From Adhaeribacter soli (GTDB lineage: Bacteria; Bacteroidota; Bacteroidia; Cytophagales; Hymenobacteraceae): a stretch of DNA of 64,000 nucleotides. The notes beneath the pieces are model-generated. The model made no database searches. It was not told the DNA's origin and saw only the letters and a list, made by a program, of their open reading frames with translations. Positions 17,747-26,709 of the stretch are shown one piece after another; position 1 is the first letter of the stretch; each line of letters begins with the position of its first letter. The stretch covers positions 62,001-126,000 of the forward strand of contig NZ_VTWT01000013.1 in NCBI RefSeq assembly GCF_008727925.1, written 5' to 3'. The position numbers and the translations under genes were made by a program.

Positions 17747-17778
17747 GAAGTTGTACAGAAACAGAATTGTACAACTTC
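17747..17778. promoter_or_regulatory. Inverted repeat just upstream of the hemerythrin-like gene
   Basis: GAAGTTGTACA (17747-17757) and TGTACAACTTC (17768-17778) are perfect 11-base inverted repeats separated by 10 bases, ending 12 bases before the ATG. No T run follows, so it is not a classical terminator for hemF. It could be an operator or a hairpin masking translation initiation. Confidence 0.5.
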
Positions 17779-17790
17779 ATGCGGGTTTAA

Positions 17791-18489
17791 ATGAAAAATA
17801 TCCACAACAGACGTGACTTTCTAAAAAAAAGCGCTTACGGCACCTTCGCTGGTATTGCGGGAGTAGGTTTCCTTTCCGGCTGCACAGAAAAATCCGAAGA
17901 AGAAGAAGAAATTTCTCCGGCTGAAGATCTGATGCGGGAACACGGCGTTTTGAACCGGATTCTGCTGATCTACGATCATTATAAAACCCAACTGGGGCAA
18001 AATGCGGATCTTTCTTTGGCCCCTTTGCTGCAAAGCGCTACTATTATCCGCAGGTTTGTAGAAGATTATCATGAAAAACTGGAAGAAGATTTTCTTTTTC
18101 CCCGTTTCGAGAAAGCCGGTAATTTGACCGATCTGGTTTCAGTTTTAAAAGATCAGCACAAAGCCGGAAGGATTCTGACCGATCAGATCCTTAACCTCTC
18201 GAAAGCAAAAACCCTTACAGCAACAGACGCGAAAAAGCTGATCCAGCTTCTGAATGGTTTTGTGGTCATGTACCGACCGCATGAAGCCAGAGAAGATACC
18301 GTTTTATTTCCTGCTTTAAAAAAGATCGTTTCTTCCCATGAGTACAGTGCTTTAGGCGAAGATTTTGAAAAAAAGGAGCATCAGCTTTTTGGGGAAGATG
18401 GATTTGAAACCATGGTGAATAGAGTATCGGAAATTGAAAAGCAGCTGAATATTTATGACCTGGCTAAATTTACTTTTGGCGCACAATAG
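17791..18489 (+). CDS. Tat-exported hemerythrin-domain protein
   Basis: 232 residues. The N-terminus has a twin-arginine signal (NRRDFLKKS), a hydrophobic stretch and a lipobox-like LSGC at residues 28-31, so it is probably a Tat-exported lipoprotein. The rest is a four-helix hemerythrin/HHE-like domain with candidate iron ligands EH at 50-51, DYHEKLEEDFLFPRFE at about 91-106, DQHKAGR at about 122 and YRPHEAREDTVLFP at about 156. Tat export fits a protein that folds around a metal before export. It may bind O2, NO or iron, or act as a sensor of one of these. It follows hemF; a shared link to oxygen or haem is inference. Confidence 0.88.
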   Translation: MKNIHNRRDFLKKSAYGTFAGIAGVGFLSGCTEKSEEEEEISPAEDLMREHGVLNRILLIYDHYKTQLGQNADLSLAPLLQSATIIRRFVEDYHEKLEEDFLFPRFEKAGNLTDLVSVLKDQHKAGRILTDQILNLSKAKTLTATDAKKLIQLLNGFVVMYRPHEAREDTVLFPALKKIVSSHEYSALGEDFEKKEHQLFGEDGFETMVNRVSEIEKQLNIYDLAKFTFGAQ

Positions 18490-18669
18490 CCCTTTTGCTT
18501 TTGAACTCTTAAAGTTTACCTCTTAACTAAAATACAGCGCAAACAGGCAGGAGCTGATCTGTTTATCGAGTTCTTTAGAAAAGCGAATATTTGTTCTATT
18601 TTTGTCCTGAGAATTTAACGAAATCAAAGTTTCAGAATTCTTTTCTTACGCAATTTTAAATCTGATTTT

Positions 18670-19242
18670 TTGCTCCAAACGTTACGCCAGCTCGACCACG
18701 AGCTGTTTATTTACCTGAACGGGCAGCACCACGCCTGGCTCGACCCGGTCATGATCGCGCTTTCGGATAAGTACTTCTGGGTGCCGGCTTACCTGGGTTT
18801 GATCGTTTACCTGATCTACCAGTACCGGCGCCGGGGCGTTTTAATGATCCTGATGCTGGTATTAGCCGTTGCCCTGGCCGATTCCATTTCCTCCGGCTTG
18901 TTCAAGCCTTATTTTGGCCGTCTTCGCCCCTGCCACGATCCCCAGTTTTCGGAAGTGGTCAATATTGTGAAGGGTTGCGGCGGTCAGTTCGGTTTTCTAT
19001 CGTCGCACGCGGCCAATACCTTTGTACTGGCTGCTTTCCTGACCATAATCCTGCCGCCCCGCTACCTGAAATTCAAGCTTTTACTTTTCCTGTGGGCCTT
19101 CCTGGTTTCGTACAGCCGCATTTACATGGGCGTACATTTCCCCGCCGATATTGTTGGCGGCGGTTTGCTGGGGGTGCTTTTAGGCTGGCTGGTTTCCATA
19201 CTATATTTCCGGATGGAGCGTTTTCCTTACTTCAGAAAGTAA
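18670..19242 (+). CDS. PAP2-family membrane phosphatase
   Basis: 190 residues with about five or six membrane segments. The three PAP2 phosphatase motifs are present: KPYFGRLRP at about residues 79-87, SSHAANTF at about 116 (the central His), and SRIYMGVHFPADIVGG at about 157. The enzyme removes phosphate from a lipid phosphate such as undecaprenyl pyrophosphate or phosphatidic acid at the cytoplasmic membrane; the substrate is not settled. The start is a TTG; I see no ATG in frame before the first helix. It lies 49 bases before the TonB receptor gene on the same strand. Confidence 0.92.
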   Translation: MLQTLRQLDHELFIYLNGQHHAWLDPVMIALSDKYFWVPAYLGLIVYLIYQYRRRGVLMILMLVLAVALADSISSGLFKPYFGRLRPCHDPQFSEVVNIVKGCGGQFGFLSSHAANTFVLAAFLTIILPPRYLKFKLLLFLWAFLVSYSRIYMGVHFPADIVGGGLLGVLLGWLVSILYFRMERFPYFRK

Positions 19243-19291
19243 TTTCCGTATCCGGAGTATTACGCTGAAAAAAACACTAACCCGCTAACCG

Positions 19292-21658
19292 GTGCTGAAG
19301 CATCTTCTACTTTTTGGGGCCTTCTGCCTACTGTTTTCCGGCCAAAGTCTGGCTCAGGCAACTTTTACCTTAAGCGGCCTTATCCGCGATGCCGAAACCG
19401 GAGAAAGCCTGCCCGGCTCCACCGTTTTTCCCAAAGCCAATCCGAAAGCCGGCACCATGGCGAATGACAAGGGAATGTACCAGCTCTCTTTTCCGGCCGG
19501 AAAACATACCGTTGTGGTGCAGTACCTGGGTTATACCCGGCAGGAAAAAAGCATTGAAATCTCTTCAGACCAAACCCAGAATTTCCGTTTATTACCCGAA
19601 GCAGCCAGTATTTCGGAAGTGGAAGTTACCGCCAAACGGACGAACGAAAACGTGCGGAGTACCCAGATGGGGGAAATTATCCTGCCCATTGAACAGATAA
19701 AAATGCTGCCGGTGCTCTTCGGGGAAACCGATATTATTAAATCGCTGCAATTACTTCCGGGCGTGAAATCGGGTGGAGAAGGGAATACCGGTTTTTACGT
19801 GCGCGGCGGCGGTTCCGATCAGAACCTGGTCTTGCTCGACGATGCCGTTATTTACAACCCGGGCCACCTGATGAATTTCTTTTCGGTCTTCAACAGCGAT
19901 GCGGTTCAGAATATTTCTCTCATAAAAGGCAACATGCCGGCCCAGTACGGCGGCCGGCTTTCTTCGGTGTTGGCCGTGGAGGCTAAAAATGGCAATCCGG
20001 ATTCCCTTCGCGGTACCGGCGGTATCGGGTTAATTGCTTCGCGGTTTACGCTCGAAGGACCGATTGCGAAAGAAAAAGCGTCTTTTCTGGTTTCCGGCCG
20101 CCGGACGTATATCGATCAGGTTGCTTCGCCTTTCCTGAAAAATACTGAGCAAGGCGGCGTGCCTTATTACTTCTACGACCTGAACGGGAACGTAAACATC
20201 AACCTTTCCAAAAAAGACCGCTTGTTCCTGAACGGGTATTACGGGCGGGATGTGGGAGAATTTTCCTTATCGGCAGGTACTTTCAAAGCGCAATTCGATT
20301 GGGGAAACACGGCAGCTTCGGCTCGGTGGAACCATATTTTCAGCGACAAGGTTTTCCTGAACGTGGCGGGTTTGTACAGCGGCTATAAATTCAATTTCGA
20401 TTCGGAATTCGATGCCTTTACTTCCCAGCTTTTAACCGGTGTGCAGGATTACAGCGCCAAAACCGACCTGAACTTCGAACCAAACCCGCGCCACCGGCTG
20501 CAAGTGGGCGCCCTCTACACCTACCACATTCTCACGCCCCGAACCGGCCAGGCCAAAACTTCCGATGGGTTAGACATTTCCACCAGCCGGGTAAAAGATA
20601 AATTCAGCCACGAAGCAGCCGCATATTTAAATTACAACTGGTCGGTAACGGAAGACCTGGAAGTGGCGGCCGGGCTGCGGGGAAGCTTTTTCCGGCAAAC
20701 CGGCCCGTTTACGTGCTACCAGTTCAATGCTAAAGGTGGGATTTCCGATTCAACGGTATATAAAACGGGCCAAAAAGTGAAGGATTTTGCTCTGGCTGAA
20801 CCGCGCTTGTCGCTCCGTTACGCGTTTAGCAAAGAATCTTCGGTGAAAGCCGGGTTTGCGCGGAATGCTCAGTATCTGCACCTTGTTTCCAACTCGTTCA
20901 CTTCGCTACCGCTCGATATCTGGGTACCTTCTTCGGTATTGCTGCCGCCGCAAAAAGCTACCCAATATTCGGTTGGTTACTTCCGCAATTTCCGGGAAAA
21001 TAATTACGAAGCTTCGGCGGAAGTGTATTACAAAGACCTGGAAAACCAGCTGGAATACCGCGAAGGTTACGCCCCCGGCCCGAGCAACAAAGACCTAGAA
21101 TACGAATTCGTGACCGGCGACGGCGAGGCTTACGGCTTGGAGCTTTTTCTCCGGAAAAACTTCGGCGACCTGCAGGGCTGGCTGGGCTACACGCTTTCCT
21201 ACGCCAACCGCAAGTTCCCGAACCTGAACCAAGGCCTGGCTTTCCCTGCGCGTTTCGACCGGCGGCACGATTTCTCGGCAGTGGCTTCTTATAAAGTAAA
21301 CGAAAAATGGACCGTGGGCGGAACCTGGGTGTATGCCAGCGGGCAACCCCTTACCGTACCGGTTCGGCGCTACGTAATTGAAGGCGTGGTAACCTACCAG
21401 TACGGCAAACGCAACGATTTCCGAATGGAAGCCATTCACAGATTGGACCTTTCGGCGACGTACCGGAAAAATACGAACCGGAAGCTGCAATCGAGCTGGA
21501 CCTTTGCCATTTACAACGTGTATGCCCGGCAGAACCCGTTCTTTTATTACATCGACACCGAAGGCAATCCATACGACAATACGGTAAAGCTGCAGGCCAA
21601 AAAAGTAAGCATCTTTCCTTTCCCTATTCCTTCGGTTACGTGGAACTTTACTTTTTAG
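19292..21658 (+). CDS. TonB-dependent receptor with carboxypeptidase-like regulatory domain
   Basis: 788 residues, starting at GTG. A signal peptide (about 1-22, SLAQA) is followed by a CarboxypepD_reg-like domain (TFTLSGLIRDAETGESLPGS to about residue 100), a plug domain (about 120-230, including GFYVRGGGSDQNLVLLDDA) and a 22-strand barrel ending with a terminal aromatic (VTWNFTF). It imports an unknown ligand across the outer membrane using TonB energy. The length is shorter than SusC proteins (~1000), and no SusD gene follows. The next gene encodes a DUF4249 lipoprotein, a frequent partner of this receptor class. Confidence 0.95.
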   Translation: MLKHLLLFGAFCLLFSGQSLAQATFTLSGLIRDAETGESLPGSTVFPKANPKAGTMANDKGMYQLSFPAGKHTVVVQYLGYTRQEKSIEISSDQTQNFRLLPEAASISEVEVTAKRTNENVRSTQMGEIILPIEQIKMLPVLFGETDIIKSLQLLPGVKSGGEGNTGFYVRGGGSDQNLVLLDDAVIYNPGHLMNFFSVFNSDAVQNISLIKGNMPAQYGGRLSSVLAVEAKNGNPDSLRGTGGIGLIASRFTLEGPIAKEKASFLVSGRRTYIDQVASPFLKNTEQGGVPYYFYDLNGNVNINLSKKDRLFLNGYYGRDVGEFSLSAGTFKAQFDWGNTAASARWNHIFSDKVFLNVAGLYSGYKFNFDSEFDAFTSQLLTGVQDYSAKTDLNFEPNPRHRLQVGALYTYHILTPRTGQAKTSDGLDISTSRVKDKFSHEAAAYLNYNWSVTEDLEVAAGLRGSFFRQTGPFTCYQFNAKGGISDSTVYKTGQKVKDFALAEPRLSLRYAFSKESSVKAGFARNAQYLHLVSNSFTSLPLDIWVPSSVLLPPQKATQYSVGYFRNFRENNYEASAEVYYKDLENQLEYREGYAPGPSNKDLEYEFVTGDGEAYGLELFLRKNFGDLQGWLGYTLSYANRKFPNLNQGLAFPARFDRRHDFSAVASYKVNEKWTVGGTWVYASGQPLTVPVRRYVIEGVVTYQYGKRNDFRMEAIHRLDLSATYRKNTNRKLQSSWTFAIYNVYARQNPFFYYIDTEGNPYDNTVKLQAKKVSIFPFPIPSVTWNFTF

Positions 21659-21712
21659 TGATTAGTGATTAGTGAATAATGATTAGTAAATAATGATTAA
21701 TGATTGGTAACG
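21657..21712. repeat. A/T-rich TGATTAGTGA-type near-tandem repeat
   Basis: A run of TGATTAGTGATTAGTGAATAATGATTAG-like units begins at the stop codon of the receptor gene. Similar runs lie at 36550-36600, 51343-51385 and 51509-51545. They supply stop codons of several genes. Confidence 0.6.
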
Positions 21713-21726
21713 ATTTCAAAAAGGGA

Positions 21727-21834
21727 TGTCATGTTGAGCGATAGCGAAACAACTTGTCGGCGTTCAGCAATACCGATATTTCTGGCTAAGCTGCTGTTGG
21801 CCAATGAGGTCCTTCGCTGGCGCTCAGGATGACA
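21727..21834. repeat. TGTCAT...ATGACA dispersed inverted repeat, family 2 copy A
   Basis: A 108-base element with ends TGTCATGTTGAGCG and CGCTCAGGATGACA, and internal GCGAAACAACTTGTCGGCG and GAGGTCCTTCGCTGGCG. Related copies lie at 23355-23484 and 33562-33669. Confidence 0.85.
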
Positions 21835-21882
21835 GGGCTTTGAGATAGCTTCTAGTAAATAATGGTTAATGAATAATGATTA

Positions 21883-22863
21883 ATGGTTAATATATTTTTT
21901 AGTAAACTCTTATTAAAACTTCGGAAGGAACGGGTTTCCGGGGTTTTTATGGTGGTTTTGCTACCGTTTCTGTGGGGTTGTGAGAAGGATCTGACGCTGG
22001 AATTGCCGGAAGGTGTAGCTAAAATTGTGGTGGAAGGCCATATCGAGCAGGATGCGCCCCCGGTGGTGGTGCTTACGCGTAGTGTGCCGATTTTTAGTGG
22101 TTACAGCCCCAAAGATATTGAGGCTGCTTTTGTACACAATGCCGAAGTTTTTGTTTCGGATGGCGCTGCCGAATACCAACTGCAGGAAGTGAATTCGAAT
22201 ATGCTTACGCCGGAACTTTCGAAGCTGATCGCGGAACAATACGGTCTGCAACCGAATACCGAAACCGGCCGGCTTCCTTTTACCTTTTATTTCTATACGA
22301 ATCTGCAACTGCTTGGCCAAACCGGTAAAAATTACAAGCTCCGCGTTCAGGCCGAAGGACAGACCTTAACGGCAAACACCAGCATTCCGCACCTGCTGCC
22401 GATCGATTCGCTTTGGGTGAAACCACACGCCGATCCTAAGAAGGATTCCCTGGTCATGCTCTGGTACCGCTACCGCGACCCGGATACGGTTGGTAATTCG
22501 GTGCGCTACTTTACCAAACGAAATCAGGAAGCTTTTTATCCGGGGTATTACAGCTCCATTTTTAACGACGAACTCATAAACGGCCAGCCTTACATCGATT
22601 TCCCTTTGGCCCGGGGACAGTCCAAAGGCCGCGAACCGGATTTTGAAACCTACGGCTATTTCCGGAAAGGCGATACCATTACGGTGAAATGGTGTGCCAT
22701 CGATGTGCCGCATTTTAATTTCTGGTTCAGCCTGGAAAACGATTTTAACAGCCGGGGAAATCCATTCGGTGCGCCGGTTTCCATTCAAAGCAATATCAAA
22801 GGCGGCCTGGGGATCTGGGGCGGTTACGGGGTTACCTACCACCGGTTCGTTGTTCCAAAATAA
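21883..22863 (+). CDS. DUF4249 family lipoprotein
   Basis: 326 residues. A long N-terminal segment ends in a lipobox-like FLWGC with Cys at about residue 32, so it is an envelope lipoprotein. The start is uncertain because the ATG at 21883 lies in repeat-like DNA; an ATG at 21949 is in frame but would leave no basic n-region. The body has the DUF4249 pattern: LPEGVAKIVVEGHIEQDAPP near the start, then beta-rich segments with YRYRDPDTVGNSVRYF near residue 200. DUF4249 genes usually follow a TonB-dependent receptor of the type encoded just upstream, so the two probably act together at the outer membrane. The biochemical role is unknown. Confidence 0.88.
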   Translation: MVNIFFSKLLLKLRKERVSGVFMVVLLPFLWGCEKDLTLELPEGVAKIVVEGHIEQDAPPVVVLTRSVPIFSGYSPKDIEAAFVHNAEVFVSDGAAEYQLQEVNSNMLTPELSKLIAEQYGLQPNTETGRLPFTFYFYTNLQLLGQTGKNYKLRVQAEGQTLTANTSIPHLLPIDSLWVKPHADPKKDSLVMLWYRYRDPDTVGNSVRYFTKRNQEAFYPGYYSSIFNDELINGQPYIDFPLARGQSKGREPDFETYGYFRKGDTITVKWCAIDVPHFNFWFSLENDFNSRGNPFGAPVSIQSNIKGGLGIWGGYGVTYHRFVVPK

Positions 22864-22955
22864 GGCTGGGGTTTTAATCTCGTTACTTTTTAAGCGCAAA
22901 ACCCTAACATTTTTCAGCCGGTCCGGTTTTATTTCCAAACGTAAATCCGGAAACC

Positions 22956-23222
22956 ATGAGCGAAGCAAAGAAATCTACCGATCAGAAAGAAATAAAGGAA
23001 TGGGCTGAAAAGCACGGTGGCGTACCGGCCATTATAAAGGGTACGGAAAACGACGGCAAAGGCGAAGGTGTGCTACGCATTCACTTCCCGAAAAAAAGCG
23101 ACAGCAACGATTCGTTTGAAGAAATTTCCTGGGAGGACTTTTTCCGGGAGCTGGAAGAAAAAAAGTTAGCCGTGCTGCTCGATCCTAAGACCACCTTCAG
23201 CAAAATTGTAAACCGGGATTAA
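22956..23222 (+). CDS. Small conserved protein (often labelled '1,4-alpha-glucan branching protein')
   Basis: 88 residues, ATG start, no signal peptide. I recognise the pattern EIKEWAEKHGGVPAIIKGT, then LRIHFPKK and ISWEDFFRELEEKKLAVLL, as a small family found in many bacteria and commonly mislabelled as 1,4-alpha-glucan branching enzyme. It is far too short for that enzyme and has none of its domains. The HGG...A..KGT part recalls DNA-associated or stress-related small proteins, but no function is established to my knowledge. It stands alone, 92 bases behind the DUF4249 gene. Confidence 0.85.
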   Translation: MSEAKKSTDQKEIKEWAEKHGGVPAIIKGTENDGKGEGVLRIHFPKKSDSNDSFEEISWEDFFRELEEKKLAVLLDPKTTFSKIVNRD

Positions 23223-23250
23223 ATGTCAGTCAATTGAAAATGCAGCAATT

Positions 23251-23270
23251 CCGTTGACTGAAGTCAACGG
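23251..23270. repeat. CCGTTGACT palindrome, copy 1
   Basis: CCGTTGACT-GA-AGTCAACGG, a perfect 9-base inverted repeat, flanked by TT and CAA. Further copies lie at 59707-59726 and, in reverse orientation, at 59787-59806. Confidence 0.8.
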
Positions 23271-23354
23271 CAAGAGATATCCTGAATTTTGAAACTGCTA
23301 CCTCCATTTTTTAGCCAGATGCTGTCTTAAAATGAATGTAGTCTTATGAAAGAG

Positions 23355-23484
23355 TGTCATGGTGAGCGTTAGTGAAACAACTCGTCGGCGTGAAGCATAA
23401 CTGATATTTTAGGCTTTACTGCTGTAGGCAGACAAGGTTCTTCGCTGCCGCTCCCCGGAATGCTCCCGGGCAGGCACGATGACA
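23355..23484. repeat. TGTCAT...ATGACA dispersed inverted repeat, family 2 copy B
   Basis: Begins TGTCATGGTGAGCG and ends GATGACA. Compared with copies A and C it carries about 20 extra bases near its right end (CCCGGAATGCTCCCGGG region, itself a small inverted repeat). Apart from this and the palindrome at 23251, the gap between the small conserved gene and ribE holds no gene that I can see. Confidence 0.75.
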
Positions 23485-23528
23485 GGTTTATTATTTTTGA
23501 TTGCAGCTGTATTTATAAAATAGCTTTT

Positions 23529-23568
23529 AAACAAAAAGAGCTGCTCAATGAGGCAGCTCTTTTTGTTT
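23529..23568. terminator. Strong bidirectional terminator at the end of ribE
   Basis: AAACAAAAAGAGCTGC (23529-23544) pairs perfectly with 23553-23568 around an 8-base loop. The A run and T run let it act on both strands. It ends directly at the ribE stop codon. Confidence 0.85.
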
Positions 23569-24162
23569 TCAGGAATTCCGGTTTCCCAGAATCCGGGCAA
23601 TGTACTTCCCTATAATATCAAATTCAAGGTTAACCGTATCGCCAACTTTCAGGTTTTTCAGATTTGTGTGCTCGAAAGTGTATGGAATGATGGCTACGGA
23701 GAAAGCGTTTTCCCGGGAATTCACCACGGTTAAGCTGATGCCGTTCACGCAAACCGAACCTTTTTCTACCGTAATATTTCCCTGAGAAGCCTCATATTCA
23801 AACGTAAAGATCCAGCTGCCATTGGCGTTCTCAATGCTTTTACAAACGGCAGTCTGGTCTACGTGCCCCTGCACGATGTGCCCGTCGAAACGGCCGGAAG
23901 CGGGCATGCAACGTTCCAGGTTAACGGTATCATTTTCCTTCCAGAAACCCAGGTTCGTTTTCTGCAACGTTTCATCAATGGCCGTAACGGTATATTCATC
24001 GCCGGAAATAGCCACCACCGTCAGGCAAACCCCGTTGTGCGCCACGCTCTGGTCGATCTTTAATTCCTGCACAAAAGGAGCCGTTAAGGTAAAATGCTTG
24101 TTCGTTCCCTCCTCGCGGATATTTCTAATGGTACCTAATCCTTCTATTATTCCGGTGAACAT
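23569..24162 (-). CDS. ribE: Riboflavin synthase, alpha subunit
   Basis: 197 residues. The enzyme dismutates two molecules of 6,7-dimethyl-8-ribityllumazine to riboflavin and a pyrimidinedione in the cytoplasm. The start MFTGIIEGLG is diagnostic. The protein has the two tandem lumazine-binding barrels, with NGVCLTVV near residue 43 and NGISLTVV near residue 139, and MPASGRFDGHIVQGHVD between them. The gene stands alone here; other riboflavin genes are not in the window, and no FMN riboswitch is apparent upstream. Some annotations use the symbol ribC for the same enzyme. Confidence 0.97.
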   Translation of the reverse strand: MFTGIIEGLGTIRNIREEGTNKHFTLTAPFVQELKIDQSVAHNGVCLTVVAISGDEYTVTAIDETLQKTNLGFWKENDTVNLERCMPASGRFDGHIVQGHVDQTAVCKSIENANGSWIFTFEYEASQGNITVEKGSVCVNGISLTVVNSRENAFSVAIIPYTFEHTNLKNLKVGDTVNLEFDIIGKYIARILGNRNS

Positions 24163-24311
24163 AATCTTAATTTTAAAATTTGAAGATTTGGAAATTTGAA
24201 AATGGGATCAGATGGATTTAGTACCTAAATTAATTATTCAATTTAGATTGAATTTTGACTTTGAAGAACATTCCTGAATCCATCTTCAAATTTCCAAATC
24301 TCCAAATTTAA

Positions 24312-25712
24312 CTACTTTCCCCTTCCCTCAATGATAATTTTTACAGTGTAGAGCATTACCCGGAAATCCATAGCGAGACTCATGTTTTCGATGTAGAGAA
24401 TGTCGAATTTGAGGCGGCGCACCATTTCGTCTACGCTGGAAGCATAGCCGTATTTTACCTGGCCCAAAGAAGTAATGCCCGGACGTACGCGGTGCAGGTG
24501 TTTGTAATGCGGCGCAATTTTTACGATCTGGTCGATGAAGAACTGCCTTTCCGGGCGCGGCCCTACCAGACTCATATCCCCAATGATCACGTTCCAGAAT
24601 TGCGGCAATTCATCCAGACGTACTTTCCGCATAAAACGGCCCCAGCTGGTAATTCGCGGGTCATAATCGGAAGAAAGCGATGGGCCCATTTTCTCCGCAT
24701 CGATGAACATGCTCCGGAATTTATAAATATAAAAAGGTTTCCCTCCTTTGCCGATCCGTTCCTGCTTGTAAAAAATCGGCCCCGGACTGGAGAGTTTCAC
24801 CATAACCGCGATCATGGCATAAACCGGGAAAAAGATCAATAAGAACAGGCAGGAAGCCACCACATCGATGATCCGTTTCATCACTTCCTGCCATACCGGC
24901 ATCAGGTTCTGCTTGATCTCGATGAGCGGCGTGCCGAACAGGTGGTTAACTTTCACCGACCCCAGCAAGATCTGGTACAAATCCGGCAGTATGCTGATGC
25001 GCACGTTGTAGCCTTCCATCAGGCCCAGAATTTCTTCTATCTTTTTATGCTCGGAAGGCTCGATGGCTATTACTACTTCCTCGATATTATGCTCCCGGAT
25101 GAGTTCGGGCAGTTTGTAGTAATATCCCAGATTCTTCAGATCTTTTACAAAGGCGGTATCCATGGCCTGAAAAACCTGCAGAAAGCCTAAAATATTGAGC
25201 CCCAAATGCCGGTTGTTTCTTTCCAGTTCCCAGAAAACCTCTTTGGCGTTGGAATTAGAACCAACAATTAAGGTATTAAAAGAGATGTGCCGTTTAATTA
25301 CCAGTTTCTGAATGCTCGATACCACAATAGTCCGGAAAACGGCCGAAATGAGGAAATGAAGCAGGAAATAGGTGGAAATGGTTTTGTAATAAAGCCGGTA
25401 ATTATCGATTCCTTCATCGTCGAGCAAAAGGCCGAAGAAAATGATAATGCCGCCTAAAAAGGAAACCTGGGCTAAATTGGAAATCTCTTTTACCCGCGAT
25501 TTGCGAAAGATATCGCGGTATTGCCCGATAAGCGTATACAAAATAAGCCAGAAAGTGGCGATCATGATGGCGCTGCCCAGCAGAAAGAAGGAGATCCCTT
25601 CATTCATTTCGTGCAGGATGTATTTACGCAGCACGTAAAAAACGATCCAGGCCACCATGGCAGCCAGGTAATCTGCAAGAATAAGTTTTATTTTCTGATA
25701 ATTCCGCGTCAA
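24312..25712 (-). CDS. Exopolysaccharide polyprenyl glycosylphosphotransferase
   Basis: 466 residues. The N-terminal half has four to five membrane segments and a nucleotide-binding-like domain (about residues 140-260, FNTLIVGSNSNAKEVFWELE). After another membrane segment near residue 275 comes the catalytic sugar-transferase domain: KRIIDVVAS, SSPGPIFYKQERIGKGGKPF, YKFRSM, KVRLDELPQFWNVIIGDMSL, VGPRPE and RPGITSLGQV. It transfers a sugar phosphate from a UDP-sugar to undecaprenyl phosphate, the first step of exopolysaccharide or O-unit assembly, as in WcaJ/WbaP. The gene lies 3 bases behind the lipoprotein gene upstream and is surely cotranscribed. No other polysaccharide genes follow. Confidence 0.94.
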   Translation of the reverse strand: MTRNYQKIKLILADYLAAMVAWIVFYVLRKYILHEMNEGISFFLLGSAIMIATFWLILYTLIGQYRDIFRKSRVKEISNLAQVSFLGGIIIFFGLLLDDEGIDNYRLYYKTISTYFLLHFLISAVFRTIVVSSIQKLVIKRHISFNTLIVGSNSNAKEVFWELERNNRHLGLNILGFLQVFQAMDTAFVKDLKNLGYYYKLPELIREHNIEEVVIAIEPSEHKKIEEILGLMEGYNVRISILPDLYQILLGSVKVNHLFGTPLIEIKQNLMPVWQEVMKRIIDVVASCLFLLIFFPVYAMIAVMVKLSSPGPIFYKQERIGKGGKPFYIYKFRSMFIDAEKMGPSLSSDYDPRITSWGRFMRKVRLDELPQFWNVIIGDMSLVGPRPERQFFIDQIVKIAPHYKHLHRVRPGITSLGQVKYGYASSVDEMVRRLKFDILYIENMSLAMDFRVMLYTVKIIIEGRGK

Positions 25713-25715
25713 GGC

Positions 25716-26615
25716 TTAGAAATGTATAAGTCTGACATTATCGATAGCAATGTAATCGCGCGGGTTCGAAGTCCGGATAGCTTCCAGGAGCACGCTGAAA
25801 GTTGCTCCCCGGACTCCGGGACTGTTCACTTCATCGGTCAGGTTTACGTACGCTTTTTTCCACTCCCGGCTGGCATTCAGGTGAAGATCGGTGGCCGGAA
25901 CGCTTAACCCGCCAACGGTAGCCGAAACCCCGATCCGCATAGGCATGGTAGAACGGTAGTCTAATTCCAGAAAAACCGGCGAACCGTTCTGCGGCAGGTT
26001 GCCGTTAAAAAAAGATTCCAGCACAATATTACGGGTGGAGCTGGCATTGCCATAAACCACGCCCACCGAGCCATTGGCAAACCTGAAGTCGGCCAGCGAA
26101 TCCTGATTGGTTTCCAGTTTATACGCGCTTCCGGTGGCCAGTTTTAAAGCTTTCGGTCCCGAAACAGAAGTAAATTCTTCATACACCGGAAAAGGCATAA
26201 CCGTTTTAGGAGAAAACTTTACTACTGGCGAAATAGAGGTAACTTCCCCCGGCTTTAAAAAGATCTTCTTTTCAAGGGTTGTATAAAAAGCATACTGAAA
26301 GCGAACGCCCTTCATGCCATCGGCATAAATTCCCGGCATGATCTCGATTTTTACCGAATCCTTTTCCAGTATCGGAATTTTAGCCGGCAATTCGAACACG
26401 CCTATCTGCTTGCCATTGGCATAAACCCAGGCATCGGAAATACCATTGGAAGGGGTGCCATAAGTTTCGGACGTATTTTTACGCGGATCGAGGGTAAAAT
26501 TATTTATTTCGAGGTAAGATGGCGTATCTTCCGTAGGATTGATAATTTCGCAGCCGGAGAAGGCGGTAAACGTAATTACCGGCAACAGCAGCGCAACAAC
26601 TGAGCGGAATCGCAT
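25716..26615 (-). CDS. Lipoprotein of unknown function, cotranscribed with sugar transferase
   Basis: 299 residues with a lipoprotein signal ending FSGC (Cys about 22). The rest is beta-rich: an Ig- or jelly-roll-like part starting at YLEINNFTLDP, and a C-terminal carbohydrate-binding-like segment (LRFANGSVGVVYG..., VFLELDYRSTMPMRIGVSA, YIAIDNVRL). I do not recognise a named family. The gene precedes the glycosylphosphotransferase gene with a 3-base gap, so a role in polysaccharide secretion, binding or anchoring at the cell surface is a reasonable guess from context only. A -7-like box lies upstream at 26639-26646. Confidence 0.85.
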   Translation of the reverse strand: MRFRSVVALLLPVITFTAFSGCEIINPTEDTPSYLEINNFTLDPRKNTSETYGTPSNGISDAWVYANGKQIGVFELPAKIPILEKDSVKIEIMPGIYADGMKGVRFQYAFYTTLEKKIFLKPGEVTSISPVVKFSPKTVMPFPVYEEFTSVSGPKALKLATGSAYKLETNQDSLADFRFANGSVGVVYGNASSTRNIVLESFFNGNLPQNGSPVFLELDYRSTMPMRIGVSATVGGLSVPATDLHLNASREWKKAYVNLTDEVNSPGVRGATFSVLLEAIRTSNPRDYIAIDNVRLIHF

Positions 26616-26638
26616 GTTAAAGAATTAGTTTCAAAAAG

Positions 26639-26646
26639 CAAATTTA
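26639..26646 (-). promoter_or_regulatory. -7-like box for the lipoprotein / sugar transferase pair
   Basis: Minus strand TAAATTTG, matching TAnnTTTG, 23 bases upstream of the ATG at 26615. Confidence 0.35.
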
Positions 26647-26709
26647 GATTAAAAACGCTAAACCCGAAATAAGATTGTTGAATTATAAAACTGAAAAAGC
26701 AACTATTAC

